25,423 nucleotides of DNA, taken from DATKDU01 sp035512595 (GTDB taxonomy: Bacteria > Planctomycetota > Planctomycetia > Pirellulales > Pirellulaceae). Positions 1 to 8,415 of this stretch are shown piece after piece. Location: contig DATKDU010000535.1 in the NCBI GenBank assembly GCA_035512595.1, positions 1 to 25,423 of the forward strand, in the 5' to 3' direction. Position numbers and translations under genes: made by a program. How positions within the stretch are numbered: the first letter of the stretch is position 1; every line of letters begins with the position of its first letter. Under the pieces are notes generated by a model. It saw only the letters and a list, made by a program, of their open reading frames with translations, did not search any database and was not told where the DNA came from.

Positions 1-602
1 TCGCGCCGCTCTTGCCGCTCGGGGGTGATGTCCGGCGCGCGCGACAGGCCCGCCGGGCCGTGGCTGGTGTCGGTGAGATAGACATAGCCGTGCTTGGAAC
101 CGAGAAACCCCGGCCCGCGGGTCACGTTTGGGTAGCCGATCAGCACATACGCCGGCACGCCTTCCCCTGCCGCGCCCCGCTCGTGAGCCACGATCGAGCC
201 GATCGACGGATATGCGATCGTCTCGCTCGTCGGCCGGCCGGTGTGAACGCGGTTGACTGCCGCCGCGTGTTCGTCGATCACTTCGTGATGGACCGAGCGG
301 ACGATATTGAACCGGTCGAGGATTTTCGCGCACCGCGGCAGATGCTCGCAGACCTGCGTGCCCTCAATCGCCGTATCAATTGCGGCGTAATACGAGCCCG
401 CCTTCTTCGCCGGCGGGTCCCCTTTCTCCTTGGGGTCCCACGTATCGATCTGCCCCGCCCCGCCGCCGAGCCAGAGGAAAATGCAGTGCTCGGCCTTCCC
501 CTGTGGGACCGCTACGGCCGCTTCTTCACCGCGCGCCGGCGCCGCCATCATTGCTGCGCCGGTCGCTGCCGCAGTTGCCTGCAAGAACTCACGTCGTTTC
601 AT
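1..602 (-). CDS. DUF1501 family secreted protein, N-terminal part (partial)
   Basis: The minus-strand frame is open from an ATG at 602 to the left edge, so only about the first 200 residues are present. The N-terminus MKRREFLQATAAATGAAMMA is a twin-arginine (Tat) leader, followed by CIFLWLGGGAGQIDTWDPK, the typical opening of DUF1501 (sulfatase/alkaline-phosphatase-like) proteins. SIGSIVAHERGAAGEGVPAYV and GPGFLGSKHG follow further on. A good ribosome-binding site, GAAGGAG, lies 6 nt before the ATG. It follows the DUF1549/DUF1553 gene by 53 bp, the standard pairing in Planctomycetes, where the two are thought to act together at the cell envelope; the biochemical role is not established. The C-terminus lies outside the window. 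The family call is from recognition of the motifs. Confidence 0.88.
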   Translation of the reverse strand, partial: MKRREFLQATAAATGAAMMAAPARGEEAAVAVPQGKAEHCIFLWLGGGAGQIDTWDPKEKGDPPAKKAGSYYAAIDTAIEGTQVCEHLPRCAKILDRFNIVRSVHHEVIDEHAAAVNRVHTGRPTSETIAYPSIGSIVAHERGAAGEGVPAYVLIGYPNVTRGPGFLGSKHGYVYLTDTSHGPAGLSRAPDITPERQERR

Positions 603-612
603 GGAGGTCTCC

Positions 613-654
613 TTCAATCTGCAATCCGCAATCCGCAATCCAAAATCCGAAATC
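613..654 (-). repeat. Six tandem heptamers (GATTNNN) between two genes
   Basis: Read on the minus strand this is six consecutive 7-mers: GATTTCG, GATTTTG, GATTGCG, GATTGCG, GATTGCA, GATTGAA. They fill essentially the whole spacer between the stop of the DUF1549/DUF1553 gene (656) and the ribosome-binding site of the DUF1501 gene; the last unit overlaps the first bases of that site. The period is exact; only the last three bases of each unit vary. Confidence 0.85.
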
Positions 655-655
655 G

Positions 656-3600
656 CTAGGGCAGCCACACAAACTCCGGCGAATTCACCAGTGCCCAGAC
701 TACGTCCTCCGCCCGCTCGCGCCAGTCGGCCGTCAGCCGCGTCGTCGGCGGGTCCCCTTTTTCCACTTCCTTGGCGAAGCGGATTTTGATGTCGCTCGAC
801 TCGGGCTTGAGATGGTTCGACCAGGCGACGCCGTCCCGCTTGTAGGGGCCGGGGCGAATGCCGGGGGAGGAACCGGTGCGGCGATTCTCGTATCCGTCCG
901 CCAAAACAGCGGCGACCAGTTGCCGTTCTTCCGCCGTCGGCAGCCGCGACAAAATCTGCTGGTACAGCCGATTTAACAGTGAATCGAGCGGCTGGTCCGC
1001 CAGCGAAAGCTCGGTGAAGGTGCTGTCCTCCGAAAGCTGCGAAATTCGCTTGCCGACCACGCCGTTGGCGAGGATCGCCGGCTGGAGGACCGTCGGCTTC
1101 TGCTCGCGGATCGTCACGGGGTCCTGCCGCGAGCCACGCCAGCCGAACGCTTCCAGCACGTTGACGATCGTCTGCGACGCCGGCAGCGACAAGGCCGGCC
1201 GGTCCCGCTCGTTGCTCAGGCTGGTGAACTGCCAGGCCCGCATCGGCAGTCCCAAATTGATCGACGACACTTCCGAACGGCCGCTATCGACGTCGATGTT
1301 CAGCTCTTCCACGTGAAATTGCTTGCCCGCGGCGACGAACAGCGAATCGACGATCTGCTCGGCACTCATCCGCCGCCGCAGCGGCGCGGCCAGAGCTTTG
1401 GCTGTGTCCGCGTCACTCGTCGGCATTCGCTGGTAAAGCTGCGAATTGAGGATCAGTCGCGCGACGTGCTTGAGATCGTAACCGTGCAGGACCAGCTCGC
1501 TGGCGAGAAAATCGAGCAACTTAGGATGAGCATTGACGCCGCGGTCGAAATCATCGACCGGCTCGACAATGCCGCGGCCGAGATAGCGGTGCCAGAGCCG
1601 GTTGACGACGACTTGGGCGAAGCGCGTGTTGTGCGGGGAAGTGAGGCGGAAAGCGAATTCTTCGCGGGTGTCGCCGGCGTTCAAAACGTAGTCCGCTGAA
1701 ATGTGGTCCGCTCGCTCCGCGAGCGGGTTGTGCACTCGCGGAGCGAGTGCACTACTTTGGAATGCACCACTTTCAAACGGCCACTTCGGCGAGACCTTCT
1801 GCCCCGGCTTGAGCGTCACGGTGACAAGTTCTGATTGGATGCCAGCGGGAATCGTGCTCGTCTTGGGAACTTCCAGCGGGCCGCGGCCGAGGAGTGCCGC
1901 CAGCGAGAACAGGTCTTCCTGCTTGAATGGGTGATACGGTGCATCGTGACAGCGGGCGCAGCGTAGGTCCATCGCCAAAAAGGCGCTCGCCAGAATGTGG
2001 GCCTTGGCCGCCATTGGGGCGTCGTTCTCGCTGGCCATGGCGAAGCCCGCAGTGCCGCCGTAGCGGAGGCTCCCCTCCATCATTGCCAGCTCGGTAGCAA
2101 CGCGGTCGATCGGCTTGTTGTCCAGCAGCGACTCGTAAATCCACCAGCGGAACGGCCCCGTGTTGTTGAGCGTGGGGTTGATGATGTTCGGGTTCTCGGC
2201 CAGCACGTCCTGCCAGTAGCCGACCCAGTTGTCGGCCCAGCCGGGGCTTTTGAGGAGCTCATCGATCAGCCGCGCCCGCTTGTCCGGCCGCTCGTCTTTT
2301 ACGAACGCCTCGGCCTGCGTTGCCGTCGGAATCACACCGATCAGATCGACGTACACGCGCCGCACGAACGACCAGTCGTCGGTCACCGGCAGCGGCTCCT
2401 TTCCGGCGGCCTTGGCGGCGGCGGCGGCAAATTCGTCCAGTAGAACGGAATTCATTCCGTTCCCTGGTTTTTCAGAACGGAATGAATTCCGTTCTACGAC
2501 GACTTCCCGCGCCCACGCATGCCGCCGCTCCCAGTACGCCGCATATTCCTGACTCACCTCCCGCCGTCGCTGCTGGTTGACCTTGGCCAGTTCCATACGG
2601 CGTCGTGTTTCATACGCCAGCCAGCCGTCGTCGGTCAGCGGATCCTGCCAATGCGAATCGTGCGCGACGAGCCGAAACGCGTCGCTGCCAGCGGGAGCGA
2701 TGTACAGCCCCAACTCGCCGAACTCGACCCGCTTGCTCTTGCCGCCGCCGAACAGTTCCAGCTTGAGCCGGTGCATCCCCGGCGCGATCTCCAACTCGGC
2801 CACATTCTCCTGATCCCCCGGTTGGACGGGGCGGATGTTGGGCGACACGTCGCTCTTGACGATGTGCAGCGAGTTGTGGCCGTCGCTGCGGCTCTTGGGA
2901 AACGGGTTGTCGATGACCAGCTTGCCGTCGAGATAGAGCCGGGCCGCATTTCGCGACCGCAAGAGCAGCCGCTGCGGACCGGCGGGCAACTCGATGTCGG
3001 TCGTCATCCACACCACCAGCGGATTGGTGCGGTCGGCCCGCACGCCGTGCTCGTTGTACTTCCGCGGCAGCTCGACCAGCCCCAGTGCCGGTTCTTCGGT
3101 CCGCTCGCTCGGCGGCGGAGGAACGAAGTCCCACGAATTGCCGTCGGGGATGTTTTCCAAGATCTCGACCAGCACCCGATCCCGCGGGATCGGGACGCTT
3201 GTGATATACGGCTTGGGCTGCACGGCCTGATACCGGGCGGCAATCCGCTCCGCGGCGAGTGCCGAGCGGTAGATGGCGACTTCGTCGAGCGAGCCGGTAA
3301 ACGAACTGCCGCTCTGGCCACCCATCGACGAGCCGATCCACAGCTCATCGTCATCGACGACCGGCCCCTCGTCGGTCGCCCCGCCGTAGCCTTCCCACTT
3401 CCCTTTCACCTCTTTGCCGTCGATGTAGCCGCGTAACGAGTCCTTCTGGCCGAACGTGTAGGTCACCGCGACGTAGTGCCAGCCGCGGCTAACGGCAAAG
3501 GCCGGCTCGCTGTCCCAGCGATGCCAGTCGTCGGTTTTTCCCGGCCTGTTGCTGGCCCCGCGAAAGAGAAAGCTGATGCCCGCCTTGCCGCTGGTTCCCA

Positions 3601-4066
3601 CCAGCCGCAGGGCGTAATTCTGATTGTCTTTGGCCACGCCCGCATGGCCCGTGCGTCCCTTGCCCAAAACATAGACGGTCTGGCCGTTTGCGAGCTTCGT
3701 TGGATGGACCCACGCCTCGAGCGTGATCGAGTCCCCGGCGTCAAAATCGAGCGGGCTCTTCTCGCCGGCATCTTTGACGACAATCCGGCCGCCATCGCCG
3801 GCAAACTGCGCCGCCAGGTTTTTATCGTCGAATTTTGGAAACCGGTCCTTCCGCGGCCCGGCCACATTCAGCGTCACTTTGCCGACGACATCCCCCGGCT
3901 CGGCATTGCCGTCGTCCAATCGCCACCAGAAGGAGGGGGCGTCGGCGGCGACAATCGTTGCGTACGACTGCGGCGTCTCATTACTGTCGGAGTCGTTTTG
4001 GGCGGCTGCCAGCGAGACGCCTATCACGCCGAGAACGACTGCCAAGATCATCCAGCCAGCACGCAT
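656..4066 (-). CDS. DUF1549/DUF1553 (PSCyt2/PSD1) protein with N-terminal LamG domain
   Basis: Predicted 1136-residue secreted protein typical of Planctomycetes. A signal peptide (MRAGWMILAVVLGVIGVSLA) is followed by a LamG/concanavalin-like domain (about 40-285), a PA14-like beta domain (about 340-480, LYLDGKLVIDNPF), the DUF1549/PSCyt2 domain (about 540-760, including DLRCARCHDAPYHPF with a CxxCH motif) and the DUF1553/PSD1 domain (about 800-1110, including FAQVVVNRLWHRYLGRGIV and RMSAEQIVDSLF). The usual N-terminal PSCyt1 cytochrome domain is absent, with LamG in its place. The ATG at 4066 was preferred over one 27 nt upstream because GGAGGT (4081-4076) sits 9 nt before it and it opens directly on the signal peptide. 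The gene precedes the DUF1501 gene in a likely two-gene operon. Two palindromic repeats are built into the reading frame (1703-1755 and 2440-2497) without breaking it. A role in polysaccharide uptake or envelope function is often suggested but unproven. Confidence 0.9.
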   Translation of the reverse strand: MRAGWMILAVVLGVIGVSLAAAQNDSDSNETPQSYATIVAADAPSFWWRLDDGNAEPGDVVGKVTLNVAGPRKDRFPKFDDKNLAAQFAGDGGRIVVKDAGEKSPLDFDAGDSITLEAWVHPTKLANGQTVYVLGKGRTGHAGVAKDNQNYALRLVGTSGKAGISFLFRGASNRPGKTDDWHRWDSEPAFAVSRGWHYVAVTYTFGQKDSLRGYIDGKEVKGKWEGYGGATDEGPVVDDDELWIGSSMGGQSGSSFTGSLDEVAIYRSALAAERIAARYQAVQPKPYITSVPIPRDRVLVEILENIPDGNSWDFVPPPPSERTEEPALGLVELPRKYNEHGVRADRTNPLVVWMTTDIELPAGPQRLLLRSRNAARLYLDGKLVIDNPFPKSRSDGHNSLHIVKSDVSPNIRPVQPGDQENVAELEIAPGMHRLKLELFGGGKSKRVEFGELGLYIAPAGSDAFRLVAHDSHWQDPLTDDGWLAYETRRRMELAKVNQQRRREVSQEYAAYWERRHAWAREVVVERNSFRSEKPGNGMNSVLLDEFAAAAAKAAGKEPLPVTDDWSFVRRVYVDLIGVIPTATQAEAFVKDERPDKRARLIDELLKSPGWADNWVGYWQDVLAENPNIINPTLNNTGPFRWWIYESLLDNKPIDRVATELAMMEGSLRYGGTAGFAMASENDAPMAAKAHILASAFLAMDLRCARCHDAPYHPFKQEDLFSLAALLGRGPLEVPKTSTIPAGIQSELVTVTLKPGQKVSPKWPFESGAFQSSALAPRVHNPLAERADHISADYVLNAGDTREEFAFRLTSPHNTRFAQVVVNRLWHRYLGRGIVEPVDDFDRGVNAHPKLLDFLASELVLHGYDLKHVARLILNSQLYQRMPTSDADTAKALAAPLRRRMSAEQIVDSLFVAAGKQFHVEELNIDVDSGRSEVSSINLGLPMRAWQFTSLSNERDRPALSLPASQTIVNVLEAFGWRGSRQDPVTIREQKPTVLQPAILANGVVGKRISQLSEDSTFTELSLADQPLDSLLNRLYQQILSRLPTAEERQLVAAVLADGYENRRTGSSPGIRPGPYKRDGVAWSNHLKPESSDIKIRFAKEVEKGDPPTTRLTADWRERAEDVVWALVNSPEFVWLP
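1703..1755 (-). repeat. GTAG/GTGG-ended double-hairpin palindromic element inside a CDS
   Basis: Two hairpins lie back to back. On the plus strand CCGCTCGC-TCC-GCGAGCGG is followed by TGCACTCGC-GGA-GCGAGTGCA; the loops TCC and GGA are complementary. The outer ends are GTGGT (left) and ACTAC (right), so read inward each half is GTGG/GTAG plus a hairpin. The flanks repeat the ends: AAACGTAGTCCGCT (1684-1697) against AAATGTGGTCCGCT (1699-1712), and TGCACTACTTT against TGCACCACTTT to the right. It encodes about residues 770-788 of the DUF1549/DUF1553 protein (SSALAPRVHNPLAERADH), just before the PSD1 domain. Confidence 0.85.
2440..2497. repeat. GTAG-ended perfect inverted repeat inside a CDS
   Basis: Two identical 23-bp arms in inverted orientation (2440-2462 and 2475-2497) are separated by 12 bp. 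Each arm reads GTAG, then AACGGAAT-TC-ATTCCGTT (an internal hairpin), then C. The plus strand therefore begins GTAG and ends CTAC. It is translated in frame as VERNSFRSEKPGNGMNSVL at about residues 523-542 of the DUF1549/DUF1553 protein, between the PA14-like and DUF1549 domains. Perfect arm identity suggests recent origin or selection. Confidence 0.92.
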
Positions 4067-4075
4067 CAGTGAGGG

Positions 4076-4081
4076 ACCTCC
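4076..4081 (-). promoter_or_regulatory. Ribosome-binding site deciding the DUF1549/DUF1553 start
   Basis: Read on the minus strand this is GGAGGT, 9 nt before the ATG at 4066. It sits downstream of the alternative ATG at 4093, so it supports the shorter protein that starts on its signal peptide. Confidence 0.7.
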
Positions 4082-4086
4082 ATCAA

Positions 4087-4115
4087 TTGTCAAACGGCCG
4101 CAGCTTGCCTATCTA
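4087..4115 (+). promoter_or_regulatory. Possible sigma-70-type promoter for the prenyltransferase-repeat gene
   Basis: TTGTCA (4087-4092), a 17-bp spacer, then TATCTA (4110-4115) on the plus strand. It lies in the 239-bp divergent intergenic region, about 190 bp before the ATG at 4306, so the leader would be long. The rest of the region shows only a small palindrome, GTGGTCGGACCAC. The match is by eye against an E. coli-type consensus. Confidence 0.3.
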
Positions 4116-4305
4116 AGTTACCCCGTGGGCCGATGGTACGCCACCTGTAACTCGGTGGTCGGACCACTCCGGTGCAGCTACACTGAAAACCGTGGCACAT
4201 GGCTTGCGGCTGGCTCGCGACGGCGTCGCGGCCGGCGGCACTGCTGTCACGCCCCCCTTGCCGGCGACCATAAGATTGGCCCGGCTGCGGTAACTTCCAA
4301 TCAGC

Positions 4306-6414
4306 ATGGCGACCAGTCCTCCCCAAGATTCCGAGCTAGCTCACAGCTTCGGGCCGCAGGAGATCGGCTTCGACTATCTCCCGCTGGAGCTGACCCCTCC
4401 GGAAGGGTTCGGACTGCGCACGCGGCCTGCTCCGAGCGTGCCGGTGATCGATCTGGCGTCAAGCGGGCCGCTGGCGTTGCCGGCGGCTGCGGAACCGGCC
4501 CCTGCGAAGGCCAACGGCAATGGGGGGGCAGCCGCCCGACATTCCGGAATCCAGGCGCGCAACGGAGTCCCGGCCTACGGCGGCAAGTTCTGGCTCGAAG
4601 GGGACGTGCTCTTGTGCGCGTGCCCCGACTGCCAGGCGCCGATGTCGGTCCGGCTGTGGCTGATGGTGGCCGACTGCTGGCGGTGCGGCGCCTCGATCGA
4701 GCTGACCGAGGAGCAGGAGCGCGAAGTGCAGCGGCTACTCGAGCAGCGGCGGCAGGAGGCGGCGGTGCCGGCAATGCCGCGGCCGCACGCACCGGCAACC
4801 AGACCACCTTCTCCCCCTTCGCCCCAGCGCGAGCAGCCGCGGGCGCCGGCCGCGCTTGCACCACCGCCGCCTGTTCCACCACCACCACCGCCGCCACCAC
4901 CTCCTGCCGCCGCTCGTCAGCGCGCTTCCGCGCGCCGCCGCGTGAATTCCACCAGCCGCTGGCTCAACAATCTGCTCAAAGATACGCCTGCCTGGCTGAT
5001 CAGCATGCTCGTCCACATGATCGCCATGACGCTGCTGGCGTTGTTGAGCGTCGAGCAGGACCAGGACAACGGGCCGTTCATCCTCCTCTCGACGATGGTC
5101 GCGCGCGAGCCCGACCAGGGAGGGGACACGGTCGATATTCCTCCCGACGAAGCGGCCAAGTTCGATTTGCCCCTCCCCAACAAGTCCGACCTCCGCGATC
5201 CCGAGAAGCGGCAGGTGCTCCTGGCCGCGGCTCAGGACGCACTCGATCTGCGGCTGGATGAAGTGCCGCCGCATCTCCCCGACGTCGAGCAAGTGAAGAA
5301 GCTGATCGGGCACCCCGACGGCATTCGCAGCACCGTCGCCGCCCGCGATCCACGCCTACGTGTCGAGATGGTGACCAAACAAGGGGGGACCACGCTCACC
5401 GAGGCGGCCGTCGCCCGCGGCCTCAAGTGGCTGGCCAATCATCAGAACGAAGATGGAAGCTGGGGTCTCAAGGACTTCGAGCATGCGGCCCGCTGCAACT
5501 GCGGCGGCGAAGGACACGTTGGCGGCAAAAGTGCCGGCACGGCGCTGGCCATGCTGCCATTCCTCGGCGCGGGGCAAACGCATCTGGCCGGCAAATACAA
5601 AGGAAACGTCGCTCGCGGCCTGCGGTGGATGATTGAAAATCAGAAATCCGACGGCGACTTGCGGGCCGGCAGTAACGACAACAGCGGGATGTACGCCCAC
5701 GGTCAGGCGGCAATTGTCCTGTGCGAAGCATTCGCCATGACCGGCGACGAAGAGCTGCGCGTCCCGGCCCAGAAAGCGATCGACTTCATCGTCAAAGCCC
5801 AGTATCGGGACGGCGGCTGGCGATATCGTCCTGGGCCGGCCGATCAGTTGGGAGACACGAGCGTCGTCGGCTGGCAGCTCATGGCGCTGCAAAGCGCGCG
5901 GGCTGCGAACTTGACCGTGCCGGAGGAGACGCTCGAAATGGCGTCCCGGTATCTGGACGGGGCACAGTCCGACGGCGGCGCTCGCTACGGATACCAGCGC
6001 GGGCATGGCCCCACGCCGACGATGACTGCCGAGGCGCTCCTCTGCCGCATGTATCTAGGGTGGAACAAAAACAATCCGGCCCTGGAGCGTGGCGCCCGCT
6101 GGCTTTTGGCGTCCAATCCCCCCGAGCACGATCGGCCGAACATCTATTATTGGTACTACGCCACGCAGACGATGCACCACTTCGGCGGGCCCGAGTGGGA
6201 CGAGTGGAATCTGCTCATGCGCGACGTCCTCGTCGATACGCAGGAAACGCAGGGGCACAAGGCCGGCAGTTGGTCTCCCCGCGGCGAGCATTCCAGTGCC
6301 GGCGGCCGCATCTACATGACCTCGCTGGCGATCTGCTCGCTGGAGGTCTACTATCGGCACTTGCCGATCTTCAAGCGGATTGAGCTGGAGGAGACGGCGT
6401 CGGCTCAGCGTTAA
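4306..6414 (+). CDS. Zinc-ribbon / transmembrane / prenyltransferase-squalene-oxidase repeat fusion protein
   Basis: 702 residues. The N-terminal part carries a zinc-ribbon-like cluster at about 102-130 (CACPDC then CWRC). A proline- and alanine-rich low-complexity linker follows (about 150-205, with long runs of proline), then one membrane segment (about 226-249, WLISMLVHMIAMTLLALL). The C-terminal half (about 355-690) is an alpha/alpha-toroid with QW-like repeats: GLKWLANHQNEDGSWG, GLRWMIENQKSDGD, AIDFIVKAQYRDGGWRY. No DxDD acid motif of squalene-hopene cyclases is visible, so cyclase activity is not supported. The likely topology is a cytoplasmic zinc ribbon and an extracytoplasmic toroid, perhaps for binding. 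No strong ribosome-binding site precedes the ATG. It is transcribed divergently from the DUF1549/DUF1553 gene. Similar proteins are abundant in Planctomycetes; function unknown. Confidence 0.85.
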   Translation: MATSPPQDSELAHSFGPQEIGFDYLPLELTPPEGFGLRTRPAPSVPVIDLASSGPLALPAAAEPAPAKANGNGGAAARHSGIQARNGVPAYGGKFWLEGDVLLCACPDCQAPMSVRLWLMVADCWRCGASIELTEEQEREVQRLLEQRRQEAAVPAMPRPHAPATRPPSPPSPQREQPRAPAALAPPPPVPPPPPPPPPPAAARQRASARRRVNSTSRWLNNLLKDTPAWLISMLVHMIAMTLLALLSVEQDQDNGPFILLSTMVAREPDQGGDTVDIPPDEAAKFDLPLPNKSDLRDPEKRQVLLAAAQDALDLRLDEVPPHLPDVEQVKKLIGHPDGIRSTVAARDPRLRVEMVTKQGGTTLTEAAVARGLKWLANHQNEDGSWGLKDFEHAARCNCGGEGHVGGKSAGTALAMLPFLGAGQTHLAGKYKGNVARGLRWMIENQKSDGDLRAGSNDNSGMYAHGQAAIVLCEAFAMTGDEELRVPAQKAIDFIVKAQYRDGGWRYRPGPADQLGDTSVVGWQLMALQSARAANLTVPEETLEMASRYLDGAQSDGGARYGYQRGHGPTPTMTAEALLCRMYLGWNKNNPALERGARWLLASNPPEHDRPNIYYWYYATQTMHHFGGPEWDEWNLLMRDVLVDTQETQGHKAGSWSPRGEHSSAGGRIYMTSLAICSLEVYYRHLPIFKRIELEETASAQR

Positions 6415-6463
6415 TCGATTCGGATGTTTGACGCCGCGATTTTGTCCGACCTATGATCAGGCG

Positions 6464-6928
6464 ATGTCCACGACCGAAGACACCGGTAAATGTTGCGTCC
6501 GCCGTTCCAACGACTCGACAACCCGAGTATGGGCCTTCACGCCCATTACGATGGCTGCCTTCGTCAGCATCAGTTTGGGATTGCAGTGTTTCGGCCTCCA
6601 TCCCTTCCTTCTGCTGGCGTCCTTCGTATTGATCCCGCTGGGAATCGATATCGGCGGCTACTTCCTGCTTTCCCGCGAAGCGAGATGGCCCATTGGGATG
6701 GCAACCACCGGGCTGAGTTTCGGCCTCGCGGGAGGAACGTTTGCAACTTGGGTGTTCTTCGTATTGGTCGATCCTGACCAGCAGAACAAGCTTGAATTAG
6801 CAATCGGCCTGGGCTTCGTTGCACTAGCCTGTCTTGCCGTTGGTGGATCGGTGATCACCGCGATGATTCTGATACTGGTAGACTATTGGCAGATGCCGAT
6901 CAAGCCGAATTCGGATCAACATGGCTGA
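6464..6928 (+). CDS. Small polytopic membrane protein, function unknown
   Basis: 154 residues with about four hydrophobic segments (FTPITMAAFVSISLGLQCFG, LLLASFVLIPLGIDIGGYFL, GLAGGTFATWVFFVLV, FVALACLAVGGSVITAMILI). The ATG at 6464 is chosen because an upstream extension in the same frame would be arginine-rich (MSWRRRRRLS) and would overlap the previous gene. The 3' end overlaps the start of the next gene by 8 nt (ATGGCTGA), which suggests translational coupling with the flavin oxidoreductase. I do not recognise a family. Confidence 0.72.
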   Translation: MSTTEDTGKCCVRRSNDSTTRVWAFTPITMAAFVSISLGLQCFGLHPFLLLASFVLIPLGIDIGGYFLLSREARWPIGMATTGLSFGLAGGTFATWVFFVLVDPDQQNKLELAIGLGFVALACLAVGGSVITAMILILVDYWQMPIKPNSDQHG

Positions 6929-8369
6929 GTACCCGAAAGTCGCTCAACTCAAGACAACGGATGCATTCCTTGGCAGATTGGCGGAATTGGGGCTCGATCT
7001 ACCTGTTGACGATGTGATTCTCACTGCGGAAAAGCAATCACCGCTTGCCGCTCCGCTGCAAATCGGCTCCTTCACCGTTGCCAACCGCTGGTGCATCCAT
7101 CCGATGGAGGGGTGGGACGCCAATCGCGACGGATCGCCGAGCGAATTGACCTTGCGCCGCTGGCGGCATTTCGGTCGCAGCGGGGCGAAGCTGATTTGGG
7201 GGGGCGAAGCAGCCGCGGTGACCCCCGACGGGCGGGCCAATCCGAATCAGACGATGGCGACGGCGGAGAACAAGGCCGGTCTGGCGCGGCTGCTGGAAGA
7301 ATTGCACGCGGCCCATCGGCAATCGTTCGGCTCGCTTGACGGCCTGGTCGTGGGCCTTCAGCTCACGCACTCCGGCCGCTTCTGCCGGCCAAACGACAAA
7401 CGGCTCGAGCCGCGCATCGCTTACCACCATCCGCTCCTGGATGCAAAGTTCGGCATCGACCCACAAGATGACTCGGTCGTGTGGACCGACGACGACCTGG
7501 AGCGGCTAATCGATGCGTACATCATTGCCGCCGGGTTGGCGCGGGACGTCGGTTATCAATTCGTCGATGTGAAGGCCTGCCATGGCTATCTGCTCCATGA
7601 GTTTCTTTCGGCCCGCGATCGGCCCGGCCGCTTTGGCGGCGATTTGGAGGGGCGGACACGACTTTTGACGTCAATCATCGGCCGCATTCAGCAGGCGTAC
7701 CCGGATCTGATGGTGCTCGTCCGCTTGAGCGCCTTTGACGTGGTGCCGTTTCAAACGAGCCGCGAGATCGGCCAGCCGATGGATTACTCGGCACTGAAAC
7801 CATACCGCTACGGCTTTGGCTGCCGCGAAGACGATCCGCTGACGCCCGATCTGACCGAGCCGATCGCCCTCGTGCGGAAGTTGAAAGACCTCAAGGTGGC
7901 GGCGGTCAACGTCAGCGGCGGCAGTCCGTATTACAACCCGCACGTTCAGCGGCCGGCGATTTTTCCGCCCAGCGACGGCTACCAGCCGCCGGAAGACCCG
8001 CTCGTCGGCGTGGCGCGGCAGATTCACGTCGCCCGCGAGATCAAGCAGGCGGTCCCCGAAATGCCGATGGTCGGCACCGGCTACTCGTACTTGCAGGATT
8101 ATCTGCCGCACGTGGCTCAGGCCGTGGTGCGTGCCGGCTGGATCGACGCAGTGGGGCTGGGGCGCGTCGTGCTGTCGTATCCGGAACTGCCGGCGGATGT
8201 CCTGAACCGCGGCGAGCTGCAAAGAAAGAAAGTTTGCCGCACGTTCAGCGACTGCACGACCGGCCCGCGGAACGGCCTCGTTTCCGGCTGCTATCCGCTC
8301 GATCCGTACTATAAGGACTTGCCGGCGGCGGAAGAATTGAAGCGGGTTAAGAAGGCTCTCAAATCGTAG
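6921..8369 (+). CDS. NADH:flavin oxidoreductase, Old Yellow Enzyme family
   Basis: 482 residues forming an FMN-binding TIM barrel. Family signatures visible: RWCIHPMEGWDANRDGSP near the N-terminus, KLIWGGEAAAV, GRANPNQ, LQLTHSGRF (the flavin-binding strand), VDVKACHGYLLHEFLSARD (catalytic region with substrate-binding His), GRFGGDLEGRTRLL, and GWIDAVGLGRVVLSYPELP at the phosphate-binding end. The length is that of the OYE barrel alone; the FAD/NAD domain of 2,4-dienoyl-CoA reductases is missing. Three cysteines near the C-terminus (CRTFSDC then SGC) do not match the clear 4Fe-4S pattern of that subfamily. It presumably reduces activated C=C bonds using NAD(P)H; the substrate is unknown. Its start overlaps the preceding gene, and its TAG stop comes from the palindrome at 8365-8414. 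Confidence 0.88.
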   Translation: MAEYPKVAQLKTTDAFLGRLAELGLDLPVDDVILTAEKQSPLAAPLQIGSFTVANRWCIHPMEGWDANRDGSPSELTLRRWRHFGRSGAKLIWGGEAAAVTPDGRANPNQTMATAENKAGLARLLEELHAAHRQSFGSLDGLVVGLQLTHSGRFCRPNDKRLEPRIAYHHPLLDAKFGIDPQDDSVVWTDDDLERLIDAYIIAAGLARDVGYQFVDVKACHGYLLHEFLSARDRPGRFGGDLEGRTRLLTSIIGRIQQAYPDLMVLVRLSAFDVVPFQTSREIGQPMDYSALKPYRYGFGCREDDPLTPDLTEPIALVRKLKDLKVAAVNVSGGSPYYNPHVQRPAIFPPSDGYQPPEDPLVGVARQIHVAREIKQAVPEMPMVGTGYSYLQDYLPHVAQAVVRAGWIDAVGLGRVVLSYPELPADVLNRGELQRKKVCRTFSDCTTGPRNGLVSGCYPLDPYYKDLPAAEELKRVKKALKS

Positions 8370-8414
8370 GACAGGTTTTCAACCTGTCCGGACAGGTTGA
8401 AAACCTGTCCTACG
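8365..8414. repeat. Perfect 50-bp GTAG-ended palindrome between genes
   Basis: A perfect palindrome with no spacer: 8365-8389 is the exact reverse complement of 8390-8414. Each arm reads CGTAG, then GACAGGTT-TTC-AACCTGTC, an internal hairpin. The TAG at 8367-8369 inside the GTAG is the stop codon of the flavin oxidoreductase gene, and the element ends 1 bp before the ATG of the next gene, so it occupies the entire intergenic space. It could attenuate readthrough or mask translation of the downstream gene. Confidence 0.95.
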
Positions 8415-8415
8415 T

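Noticed and set aside
6380..6463. N-terminal extension of the 154-residue membrane protein
   Set aside because: It would overlap the end of the previous gene and add an arginine-rich stretch; the ATG at 6464 is a better start.
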